64,000 nt of DNA from Turnera subulata (Eukaryota; Streptophyta; Magnoliopsida; Malpighiales; Passifloraceae). The notes below the pieces were generated by a model, which was given only the letters and a program-made list of their open reading frames with translations, was not told where the DNA came from and searched no databases. Made by a program: the position numbers and the translations under genes. The DNA lies in contig JAKUCV010006768.1 of NCBI GenBank assembly GCA_028386065.3, positions 1 through 64,000 on the forward strand, given 5' to 3'. This document shows positions 52,295-63,019 of the stretch, piece after piece (positions within the stretch are counted from its first letter, which is position 1; each line of letters opens with the position of its first letter).

Positions 52295-54958
52295 TGAAAC
52301 GCCCGTGTCCCAATTTATTAATATAAGTTATAAATTAATTATAGATTGACCAAATTTCCCTTATCATCCCCGGGACACCCGTATCCCAAATCATCCGATT
52401 AAATTTATCATAACATGTAGAAAGACCAAACTGCCCTTCTCACCGGGATACAATATCAACATCATAATCGATTAACAATTATACAACAAATACACAACAA
52501 TGAGTATGCAGCGGAAGACTAAACAGAAGATAACATATATGCAGTGAACTCTATGGATCCGACCCGAGGAGAGGAAAGCACCGCCACCTGCTGATATGCA
52601 CCACTGCTCAACAAGCAGTTAACCTGAAAAGACTGTGAGGGGGTGAGACCAACCACTGTCTCACCGCAGACAAATAAACCAATAATATACAAAACAAATC
52701 AACTACAAGTACACCGGCAATGGCAACAGCAAACACAGAGCACAACAATTCACAATACATAACACCAGTCATCACCAGACTTCAACCATCACTATCATTA
52801 CTTATATTATTATCTTTGTTATTAAGGTTAAGTATTTTAATTAGGGCCCTCTACTGTGTGCGTCGAGCTCGGTCCCGTCTGATCAGACAACCAGGCACGA
52901 AGCCCAAATAAACCAGGCACGAAGCCCAACATATACAGAGAGAGAGAGAGACAGAGAGAAAGAGGGAGGTAGAAAGGGGGAGGTAGAAGGAGGGAGGTAG
53001 AACCGGCCATCACAGGCCCACATGCAAACCCGCATGCCATCCCGAGGGGTATTACTTCCCGCTCGAACCAACCGGTCAACAGCCCCACAGTAGACTTTAT
53101 TATAGTTCATTATTCTCATTTATTCTTTAAGAGTTGTACCATACGTTGTTTCAAACATGGTTGTGTGGATTTAACATCTTAAACTCAAATCCGGCCCTCC
53201 AGCCCACAATCCACCACACGAACCACAAGGCCATATAACACATTATTTAACACACAAAATAACTCATGCACGACAGGCATATTATATCACACTGGTACAC
53301 AGTTCACAGATCATGCACACCGCATCAAAGATATCATCAATATATACCCTTTGCAATTAACAACATCAGCACATCAAGCAAGCATGCATACACAATTCAA
53401 GACCATCAATTAATACCACTTTATATACCAAGACAATTAACCGAGCATTGTAGGCAGTAATGCATACAAAGGTTTATAAGTCCTCACCTGGATCATAGAA
53501 ACATCTTGAAAGATAAATCCATCCCCTACCTCGACATTACCGGGTTCCTATAATTATAACCCAAACACAATTACACAACAAATCACGAGGTAAAGAGATG
53601 CATGCTATACACTAGCTAACTTGATTTTGTGATAACAATCCTTAACCTCACGTGGATATATATAGACCAGGGTCCAAGCTTGAGTCCGGATCCCCGCAGC
53701 ACCTAATTCACAACAGAAACGTAGCCACTAAGTCCAAAGAGTATTTAACAATCAACCGAACGAGCTACAAAACTGACCAGCCTCTAATCACTGCCTAATA
53801 ACTCCCAATTAATTCCGAATCTGAAACTATCATCAACACGGAACTTAAAGTAGACATTCTAAGCTTTCCAACCATATATAATTCACTATCACAGTATCTA
53901 GGAATAATTAACTATGAATTTTCTAAGATAGTCCAGAAAACTGTAATTTCCTGCACAACAGTCCAATTGTGCGAGTTTTAGTAAATTCCACAAAACTCCT
54001 TTTCTAATGAAACCAATTGCAAACGTTTCCTATGTGCGTTTAGTTTATAGGGTAAAAATGTGAAAGCCAAATTCATATCCAAGCCTTGACGAAAATAAAG
54101 AACTCCAAGGACTGCCAGAAACTACAATTGTAATAATAAAAAAAAAAAAAACTTAATTATTGAAACCAAGATAATAACGCAAGAAATCCTACTGATCATC
54201 CTAAAAGAGTGAGGTGGATGTTTATTTGGTTTAATTATCAAAATTCGATCCAAAGTTTTATAAGCACAAAAGAATTGAAGTAAAAAAAAAAATATAAACC
54301 TGAAACGTGTAAAAGGTTGGGTAGAAAATAACTTACTCCCCGATTTGATTTCTTTGTGGATCACACAGTTGTGGACGAATACAGTAGAGAGAGTGTTGAA
54401 AAAGTAAACAAAACAGCTGATATGGTTTGTTTGTTAAAGTACCACAATCGTGAAAAGAAACCCTATATTCTGATGTATATATATGTTTTCAACCGACATG
54501 AAGAAGTCAGTATGTTAATAATTATATATAACTTTTCCTTTGGGCTCATAAAAATAACGGTGGCTCTTATAAAAAAAAATTTGGGCTAGGTTTATAGGCT
54601 TGATTACTTATTGTGGGCTAAGATACTAACTATATCGATATGCACAAAGATTCAATATGCCAGGTATTACATTCATCCCCGTTAGAAACATTCGGTCCCC
54701 GAATTTAATACTAACCTTCTTGGTCGTAAAGAAGAGGATAAAATTTTAACTCATAAGAATAAGGTTTGTGGTCGAATAGCAAACAAAGGCACATAGAGAA
54801 AAGTTACTAAAGCCTAGACATAATACTAAGAACCCTATATTCAAGATAAAAGTATGACGGAAACAAGAACTTATGAACTCGGCTGATTCTATGACGATAG
54901 CAACATAGCATTCTAAAAAATTCCGTAAAAATCAATTAACGAAAATCGGGGCGTTACA
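52295..54958 (-). repeat. LARD-like 5' LTR
   Basis: It is 2664 bases. The first 440 bases of the two LTRs (plus-strand view) are nearly identical. A short segment at 53230-53420 is clearly more diverged than the rest, compared with 49100-49290. Confidence 0.9.
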
Positions 54959-54963
54959 CTCGC

Positions 54964-55665
54964 TTTGAGCGATTTGGGCTTACCAAGACCCAGAAGAGAC
55001 GCATGCAGCGCCTGAGGAGGGAACTAGGTGTCAGCCACCAGACATCATTGAAGAGGACAGGAGGTCCATTGGCCAAGCCTAGGCCAATCCAGAGTGAAGT
55101 TGCGGACCCTAGGAGACCAGCGGACCCAGGGCGTTCACTGCCCAAGCAATAGGTGCAATCAAAGATCAAACGTCCAATAAAAAAGGAGATCAAGTCACAG
55201 CAGGCAAGGCCATTAACCAAGGTTTGGGCCCCCAAGCATAGGTCTATCAACGAACTCAGGAAGAAGGATGATGCTTTTCCTGAGGTGAACAAAGCAAATG
55301 TGGAGATGCTACAGGCTATACAATTTGGCTCTTTACGAGTGAAGGCACCGATTTCCAAGAATCTTGTGTTGCCAATCTCTGTTGATGCAGGATCAGACCA
55401 GTCACTTTCTTTGGATGGAGATGTCAAGGAAGGAGATGAACCTGATGATGTCATGATACTGGAGCACACAGAGGTCAAACCTTTAAAGGGTGAGCAGTTT
55501 CCTTATTCTTTGCAGCATGGAGTTACGATATTTATATTGGCCTGCATAGTATATTTGTCTGTGGAGCTCGACTTGGGTTCTAGTTCTTATGCTAAAGGTT
55601 GTTGCTTCGTATTTCTGGCTGTGATCGGGTCTTTGCTCCTGTCCGTCGTGGTTGATTTGTTTTAG
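54964..55665 (+). pseudogene. Tat-like gag-like protein, 3' part
   Basis: The frame that ended at 48148 continues here in phase after the inserted element. It starts with a very basic segment (LTKTQKRRMQRLRRELG), a pattern seen near the end of gag-like proteins in Tat elements. A TAG near 55150 interrupts it. The rest runs to 55665 and ends in a hydrophobic stretch of about 45 residues (VTIFILACIVYLSVEL onward) that may be an out-of-use extension. Confidence 0.6.
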
Positions 55666-56400
55666 CCGAACAATAGTTCAAGGCTGAGTTCGGCTGGTGA
55701 AAGTTTGTTTTAGAGTGATTGTTGTTCACAACCAATGCAGACAAATTGTTTTTAAAAGGAAAATATTTGAACCGCTTGTGGCCGATGATGGCCTTTACGG
55801 GAATTCTTTGGCTTGGTTGAACGATCGTTATGATTGTTCCACTGTAAAAAAAGTTCGGTAGGACGTGGAAAGAAGACAAGCCATGGTAAAACAAAGGTTC
55901 AACATTGGTGGTAGAAGAACATTGAGATCGGTCGTGCTTGTTTCTAGACCGGTCATTGAGGCATAAAAGCAAAAGGGAAGACCGATGGGCATCGGTCGTT
56001 GTTTTGAAAAATAATGTTCATATGCATTTTCGGTCATTTGGGTCTCATCGTTTTGTCGCAACAAGCAGTGATCTACAGTTTTGGGATTAGTGGCAATTAT
56101 TGGAGATTGGAGATTGCCCGTGGTTTAATTTTTGAGTTACCATCGACTGTTGGAGATTGGAGATCGCCATTTTCTACTGCAGAACAAGACGATGAGAAGC
56201 TGGGGTTGTCCACGGCTTGTTTGAACTTGACGATTTTGTTTTTTACCTCGCCTTTATAGGATACGGCTTTGGGGAGAGTCACAACATGTGATTTTGGAGT
56301 TGCCGTTGATAATCTTGGTGATGATTTTCTTCAGGTAATTGGTACGGGAGAGGTTATTCAGGAATTTGGTTTGGAGATGGTTTCTTGGAGATAAGCTTTG
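55666..56400 (+). other. Tat-like 3' untranslated region, unique part
   Basis: No recognisable frame is present. A 28-base phrase with TTGGAGATTGGAGATTGCC is partly repeated near 56100 and 56150. Confidence 0.5.
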
Positions 56401-57260
56401 GAGGTGATGGCGGCCATTATTAACTACACAGATCGATCGGTGGAATCATTTATTAATACATACATAGATCGATCCCTGATGCAGGCCATTACCATGCTAG
56501 ATGGGTCTGTGAAATTGGTAGTTACTACCTGGATCGATCTGTGACATAGGCCGATCGTCATCTATTACTTCCTGGATCGATCTGTGATGTAGGCCGATCG
56601 TCATCTATTACTACCTGGATCGATCTGTGATATAGGCTGACCGATCTATAAGGCTATCTATTACTACCTGGATCGATCTGTGACATAGGCTGATCGATCT
56701 ATAAGGCCATCTACTTCTACCTGGATTGATCTGTGACATAGGCCGATCATCATCTATTACTACCTGGATCGATCTGTGACATAGGTTGATCGATCTGTAA
56801 GGTCACTTACTACTACATAGATCGATATGTGAGATTGGCTATTGCTACATGGACCGATCTATGACATAGGTCGATCGATATGTAAGGTCACTTATCACTG
56901 CATGGATCGACAGGTGAGTTTGGCTATTGCCACGGGGCCGATCCATAATATAGGTCGATCGAGCTCACTTACTACTACATAGGTCGATATGTGGGTTTGG
57001 TTATTGCTACGTGGAGCGGTCTGCGAGATAGATAGTCATTTAAATTTTTATTTATCGCGAATTCTACAAAGAGCGATCTATGAGATCGTTTATCAAATTG
57101 TATTTTAGGTGGTGGCCTTGTTCTTTCGTGGGGAAGTATAGTTGCCGACCTGTGAAGAGGTGTGATAGGCCGTTCGTCAACAATCGCTACTTGGATCGAT
57201 CTGTGGGTTGCTACTTGGATCGTTCTGTGGCATGTTACTTGGATCGATCAATGGCATGGG
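56400..57260 (+). repeat. minisatellite A: GATCGATCTGTGA units
   Basis: Units of about 45-75 bases carry TACCTGGATCGATCTGTGAC and ATAGGCCGATCG. They are repeated more than ten times with decay. GGATCGATC gives many overlapping short palindromes. Confidence 0.85.
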
Positions 57261-57329
57261 TCAGTCGATATAAGTGGTGGCCTAGTTGCCGATTTGGGCA
57301 GATTGGTTGATTGATGTCGTAGATCGTTC

Positions 57330-57925
57330 CCTTGACCTGGTATGACTTTTGCTCACTACATGACCTGTGAGTTGACTTTTGGCTACTCCATGACCTGTGT
57401 GTTGACTTTGGGTCCTGTTGACCGATGGGGTTGACTTTTTGATCTAGTTGACCGATGGAGTTGCCCTTTTGACCCTGTTGACCGATGGGTTGACTTTTGA
57501 TCTGGTTGACCGATGGAGTTGATCTTTTGACCCTGTTGACCGATGGGGTTGACTTTTTATCTGGTTGACCGATGGAGTTGACTTTTTAGTCATGTTGACC
57601 GGTGAGGTTAGCTTTTAACCCGATTGACCGACGGGGTTGACTTTTGACCCGGGTGACCGTCGAGGTTGACTTTCTGGCCGATTGACTGACGGGTTTGACT
57701 TTTTTGCTCGGTTGCCCGATGGAGTTGACTTTTTTCCCGATTGGCTGGCGAGGCCGATTTTTGTCCGGTTGACCGACGGGGTTGACTTTTTGGCCGGTTG
57801 ACCGGCATGTTTGACTTGTCGCTCGTTGACCGATAGGGTTGACTTTCTTCCCAAATGATCGACGGGGTGACCTTTTTGCTCGATCGACCGACGGGGTGTC
57901 CGGGGGGTTGACTCTTGCCTTGTCG
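57330..57925 (+). repeat. minisatellite B: GTTGACCGATGGGGTTGAC units
   Basis: A unit of about 30-40 bases, GTTGACCGATGGGGTTGACT plus TTTTGATCT-like filler, is repeated about 16 times up to the right LTR. Minus-strand frames of 60-150 codons across it (Lys/Ser/Asn/Pro repeats) are by-products of the repeat, not genes. Confidence 0.87.
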
Positions 57926-58030
57926 TTCGTTTGAGTTGACTTCTGGTCCTGGTGTTTCGATTTTGGCTGATGGTAAGGATCACCCCTTCGATTTGCGATA
58001 GTCTCCAATCAAAGGGCTGAGGGGGGCAAC

Positions 58031-59028
58031 TGTTTACACCAAGACCAAAATCGTAAAGGCCCATTTGTTTGGTCCAAGACCGATGTCCACTACTGGTCCA
58101 GGGGTGTCGTCCACAGGTCTAAGACCGATGTCATCCGCAGGTCCAAGACCGTTGTCATCCACAGGTTCAAGACCGATGTCATCCGCAGCTCCAAGACCGA
58201 TGTCATCCGCAGGTCCAAGACCGATGTCATCCACAGGTCCAGGACCGATGTCATTCATCAGGATAGGACCGATGTCATTCATCGGGCTAGGATCGGTGCC
58301 TTGGGTCACTCGTCTTTCATTGGACTAAGCCCGATATCCAATACAGGTCGGGGGCACTAGATTGGGATTGATATCTTTCTAAGTCCGATGTTTTATGCTG
58401 GTCAAGGATCGGTCCTTGGATTTGAATTTGAATCGTGAGTTTGGATATTGGCAAATCAAGGATTGACTTGTGATCAGGAAATTCCACAGATCGTTAGAGC
58501 CTGCACAATCTTATATGATTTCTTTTCGTATTTGAAAGTTAAAAGGGAAAGTGTCGGGATTAGAGGATATCCCGCTTCGAGTGGTGTTTAGAATTTGAAA
58601 TAAGGTTTTTAGGCGTTTTATGATTTTATCAATTGGTTTGGGATAACCTATATAAGGTTATGGATAACACTTGTACCTGGGTCGCAAATTTTTCAATGAA
58701 AGTACAATTTCTACCTTTTATTAGTTTACCTTTATCGCGCAGCGTTATTTATTATGCTTTCTTAGTTTAGTGTAACTTAGAATACCCAAAACACAAAACC
58801 CGATTTAGGGCGTTTGACGTTCGTCCGTTCGGCCCTTCATTCAAAGGTCGGATTCGGTTGTCGGTTTGGCCTTTTCATCGGTCGGATCGGCAGGTCAGCA
58901 TCAAAACCCAGTCCAGGACGCGCGACACCGTCCGTTCGGCCTTTCAACGGTCGGATCTGGTTGTCGTTTTGGCTTTTCAAACAGTCGAATCGGCAGGTCG
59001 AGGTTCGCTCGCTGTTCGTGCGCGAACA
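58031..59028 (+). repeat. Tat-like 3' LTR
   Basis: It is 998 bases; the TATA box is near 58649-58657. It has about seven copies of the 24-base unit, more than the left LTR, which accounts for most of the length difference. Confidence 0.88.
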
Positions 59029-59033
59029 CAACC

Positions 59034-59398
59034 ATCAACACTACCATTGCATGAAATTCCATATTTGATCATATCACATTCTATAGAACTTGACTGGAAA
59101 TAACACGATTCTAATCTATATCTAAGACCCACTTCGCCACTACACTTGATGGTGTTGTAAAAGGTGTTAATGATAATAGGGAAGCATGACGTATTGTGTG
59201 CTAGCATGGTTATTAGACCCAAGTCAAAGCTACTGGTCTAACTAGATGAACTATAAATCAGATATACTTCTCCCTTCCTCTCGAAAAAATTAATTATGAG
59301 CCAATGAAACATAATACAATGCATTTGGATTGGTGCATGTTGAACCATACATATTAATTTGTTCATATGGACTAATACTAATATACACAAACACGCGA
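59034..59398. other. unassigned DNA, right flank of Copia-A
   Basis: No gene or repeat is recognised. This was contiguous with 9709 before Copia-A inserted. Confidence 0.4.
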
Positions 59399-59399
59399 T

Positions 59400-60050
59400 T
59401 TTTTTTTTTTTTACCATGAACGCCATAAATGGCGATTTCATTCCATATAGATCGGAACATAGTACAATAAAACATCTAAAACAGGGGAAGCCCATAGATA
59501 TCTAGATCCAGCATAATAGATTGAAAATTCAGATGAGCAGACAGCAATCCTACTATACCAGAGGATGAGAAAATGAACTTGTGCCACAACAGATAGGACA
59601 GGTAAGGTTGCGCAAGCCACAACTCAAGATCTTTCTCCAAACGTATTGCACAAGAATAGAGAAATTCCTCACCACCACTTGAAATATATATAAATTGTAA
59701 TTGCTACCAACAACCATAATAAGTACAGTGGATATGGTGAGAACAAAAGAGAACAAACCAGTGACTGAGCCTTCATTTTTTTGACGAACATTGATGGACA
59801 ACACCATAGGCCTCAAAATCTTCAAACAGAAGGAGTGAGGAAGGTATAGCCTTCATTGCCGTTGATGAAAATTCAGGCATAAATCACCAGAGAAAATCTC
59901 CAAAAAGGAGGTAGAAAACCTCAATAGGAGGTGTGAAACTAAATTTAGATCTAAATCTAATTGACGGACTAGATCTGAACTAGTAGGTTTATTTATTCGA
60001 AAAAACATAAAAAAAGAGTAATAAGAGGGGGGGGGGGGGGGGGNTGGTGA
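59400..60050 (-). mobile_element. candidate non-LTR retrosequence, minus strand
   Basis: On the minus strand the segment ends with a perfect hairpin CGCCATTTATGGCG, then TTCATGGT and a run of 12-13 A (complement at 59401-59413). This arrangement is seen at the 3' ends of plant LINEs and LINE-dependent SINEs. The other end begins in a run of G/C next to an N at 60044. Frames are short and unrecognised. I did not find flanking duplications. It could instead be a processed transcript copy. Confidence 0.4.
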
Positions 60051-60188
60051 CATGTCTATTAACATATTCAATCCTCAACCTATAGGAAAATCGGTAATTT
60101 ATAGGAAGAATACAAAATTCCATTATATATTGAGAAACAAGTTTAAAAGGAATGAAATGACTATTTTTATCTTATTACTTATCATTAC
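60051..60188. other. unassigned DNA
   Basis: Nothing is recognisable between the retrosequence candidate and the Ogre-like LTR. Confidence 0.4.
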
Positions 60189-61907
60189 TGTGAACACCCA
60201 AATTGGACCACTTATACTTAATTAATTTAAGCCCTTATGTGTTCTGAAATCAAGGTGAGTTAGATGACTTAACCTAAGCTATAGGTACATTAGAGTTTAG
60301 ATTAGTGAAGTATGGCATTTTGGCTAGTTTGAACTCTAAGTATTTTTTAACTCAATGTTAGTTAGATAACTTAACTTTGGGCCAAAGATATGTTTGGAGT
60401 TTTGAACTAAACAAAATGTGGACCTTTCAGGAACAACTAGCCCATAAAACACATCTTTATAGCCCATAATTATCTCTAATTTTTCAGAATTAATATTTCT
60501 ATTTTGGTGAAAAAAGTGTTGTATGGTAAATGATGTAAAAACTAAGGAATCTAGGTTTTTAATATTAATAGGAATGATTTGGGGATTAGCATGCAATTAA
60601 GGGGTATTTTCTGGGTTGACATGAGTGATTTGAGGCGTTAAAATCAAGCCAGCACGAAATTAATGGAAATCGGGACAAAAAAAAAGACAAGAACGCGTGA
60701 ACAGTAAAAAGGCGTCGATGGCCATCTCTCAATGACCGCCACACCTGGTGGTCTTGTAAGGATGACCTCCAGAACTTGGCGGTCATGTCGCTATGACCAC
60801 CGGGCGCTCGACGGTCATGCGTCACTGTTACGCGATTTTTTGGCATTCTTTGACTTTAACTTGATTCTAGCCAATTTTCACCAGAATTTGGCAAGAATCC
60901 TATCCATAATGATGGTCCATGCCCCTCTACACCCTAAAAAACTATAAATAGATCCTCTCCCTCACACATTGGAAATACACAAGAGCTCCCAAACTCTCAC
61001 ATTCACACATACTAGAAAGTTTAGATGCTTGCAGAAACTTTATTTCTCCAAGCTTAGAAACATTATCTAGAGTTTTTATTCTGGAGGATTTTAGTGGAGA
61101 ACTGCAACAAGAAGCAGCAAGAAAGAGGAGAATAAGAGGAGGAGGCAATTAAAAGCATTCTGGGAGCCTAGAAGGTCAAGAATCCGAGTTGGGATATCTG
61201 ATGTGAGCAGTCTCTGTATTTCAGCCATATCTCGAGATCTGGATGGTGGATTGCCGTGATCTTGAACTCTATTGAAAGCTAAGAGATAGGTCTATAACTT
61301 TACTGTTGAGCCCAGAATCTGAATCGACCATCTTCATCACCGAAAAGCCATCGGAAGTCGACCGATAGTTTCTATCCAGAAACCAAGGTAAGTGCTCTAG
61401 CCCATTTTTGATTCTGAATCTTGTTGATTTGCTGTTGATTATTGTTGACGAATTGATGCTGATGCTTGCTGTTGTGTTGATGATGTGATTGTTATTTCAT
61501 GAACTGTTAGAACTACGTGGCTTTGACCCCGGTCACTCGGGTAAGTAGGTAGTCTCTAGTTACCAAAGAGATGCAAGCCAAATCTCCTTCTCACCTCCTT
61601 TCTTTTTACTTGTTTTGTTTGGTTGTTTACACACCATGCACACACAATCACAAGGCATACAAAACACTTTCTAATTGCACAAGATTTCTACCCAACACGG
61701 GCGGGTGCCTAACACCTTCCCACTAGTGACGAACCTCCGAATCCACAATCTTTGGTTCGTCATACCATTGCCTTATGTCGATTAACCCATTCCCAAAGAA
61801 TAAAACCAGGGTGGCGACTTCATTAATTGTTAGATTGACCCCAAAGAAGAAGGTGTAAGGACAAGGTGAGGAGGCCAAAACCCCACGAGGTTTGGCCCGA
61901 GTCCTCA
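60189..61907 (+). repeat. Ogre/Tat-type gypsy 5' LTR
   Basis: It starts TGTGAACACCC and has TATAAATA at 60943-60950. In its 3' part it carries the phrases GGGTGCCTAACACCTTCCC and GGGTGGCGACTTC, which are characteristic of Ogre/Tat LTRs. It ends just before the priming site. An inverted repeat lies upstream of the TATA box (60732-60786). The partner LTR is beyond the window. Confidence 0.75.
60732..60786. repeat. inverted repeat in the LTR upstream region
   Basis: ATGACCGCC (60732-60740) pairs perfectly with GGCGGTCAT (60778-60786). Related GGTGGTC and GACCACC copies flank or interleave it. Confidence 0.7.
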
Positions 61908-61911
61908 CTGC

Positions 61912-61929
61912 TGGCGACTCCACTGGGGA
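61912..61929 (+). promoter_or_regulatory. Ogre/Tat priming site
   Basis: TGGCGACTCCACTGGGGA closely resembles the priming site reported for Ogre/Tat elements (TGGCGACTCTGCTGGGGA). It fixes the strand and identity of the element. Confidence 0.78.
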
Positions 61930-63019
61930 AGTAGTGGGCTCAAGAAATCTTATGCATCGTTTTGTCGTTTGTATGCCCTTTTATGTGTCATCATAAGTGC
62001 CTTGTATGCATGTTGAATTGATGTGAATCCTATACCATAAGAGGGTGAGGGAATCTCGGGTCCGTTACATATTGTCCTCCGGGGTTAGCGGCTCAGTGCA
62101 CGCATTTCTCGCTACTTAGCAATGATAAGGGTTAACAATTTGGCCATCGACCTCATGCGGCGCCCTCCATCACATGTGAGCAGGCCAATGTATCCCTTAG
62201 TGGTAGTCCTTTAGCCCCCAATTAGCTGCATACCCTGAGCATCTTATGCATGATGAATCAACAAGTGATACGTGCATTTATGTGATGTATAGCTTGTGTG
62301 AACGTGTTTTGTATATATATGTCGTGTTTTATGTTTATCGATTGGAGTCTATACATGCATTGTTGAGTCGTCAAAAAAATAAAACAAAATAAAAATTGAA
62401 AAACTTGAAAAATGAATGAAAAATGTTTTGGCATTGCCTCTCCAACGGTTGTAAATAATCGGACCGCTGTGCTAACTCTATATAGGGTGTCATGTTAACA
62501 AGTCTAGTAAACAAACTCTAGGGATGTACAAGTTGATGATGAGTTTTTGGTGTTGTCTCACTAACCTTGGGAATTTAAACGTTGACACATGAATCGATGA
62601 TGAATTCTTTGGTGTTTTTCCCTCAGTTGTCATGTATATTCGGTTGGTCTACCTTGTCTTAAGAAATCCACATTTGCATACGTCGAACGTTGATAAATTC
62701 TTTGGTGTTGTTCCATCAGTTGTCATGTATATTCGGTCGGTCTACCTTTTCAATGTCTTAGGAAATCCACATTTGCATACGTCAAACATTGATGAATTCT
62801 TTAGTGTTGTTCCCTCAGTTGTCATGTATATTCGGTCGGTCTACCTTGTCTTAGGAAATCCACATTTGCATACGTCAAACATTGCATCACATGTTTTTCA
62901 AAGCATAAAAACAAATTTGAGCTAAGGTGTGTCATTTTTTCGAATCCTTATCTTTGTTGACTTGTGTTTTCTAAAAAAAGCAGAGGAAAATACTATTTCC
63001 AAAGGAAAAGAAACATGTT
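61930..63019 (+). other. Ogre/Tat leader with 93-99-bp tandem repeat
   Basis: This is noncoding leader between priming site and gag. A unit starting CAGTTGTCATGTATATTCGG occurs at 62624, 62717 and 62816 (spacings 93 and 99). A 97-codon plus-strand frame (62632-62925) across these repeats is repetitive and not a gene. Confidence 0.65.

Larger units (their letters stand above)
48149..54958 (-). mobile_element. LARD-like element with 2.7-kb LTRs and no coding region
   Basis: LTRs at 48149-50837 and 52295-54958 surround a 1457-base internal region. CTCGC is duplicated at 48144-48148 and 54959-54963. On the minus strand the LTR runs TGTAACGCCCCGATTTTCG…GGGCGTTTCA. The priming site TGGTAGCGGAGC is at 52281-52292 (complement), and the purine-rich end before the 3' LTR is AAGTGGGGTAGAAC. 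LTR start and purine tract are like those of Tekay/Del chromoviruses. No Gag or Pol motif survives, so it must have moved with enzymes from another element. Confidence 0.85.
46180..59028 (+). mobile_element. Tat-like Ty3/gypsy element, non-autonomous
   Basis: LTRs at 46180-47108 and 58031-59028 start TGTTTACACC and end GCGCGAACA. CAACC is duplicated at 46175-46179 and 59029-59033. A priming site-like TGGCACGCCCAGTGGGA follows the left LTR, and a G-rich tract (GAGGGGGGCAAC) precedes the right one. The only coding part is a gag-like frame split by the element at 48149-54958; there is no protease, RT, RNase H or integrase. Long minisatellites fill 56400-57920. A gag-only body with 3' tandem repeats points to the Tat/Retand group. 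Confidence 0.85.

Noticed and set aside
54356..54589. Small conserved protein MDHTVVDEYSRESVEKV… present twice (also 50236-50508)
   Set aside because: The two copies are in the two LTRs of one element and are identical for that reason; no motif or independent conservation supports coding.
57586..58064. Minus-strand frames of 66-149 codons rich in Lys, Ser, Asn and Pro
   Set aside because: They lie entirely within minisatellite B; several overlap in different phases, which a real gene would not do.
62632..62925. 97-codon protein with three near-identical repeats
   Set aside because: It arises from the 93-99-base tandem repeat in the Ogre-like leader.
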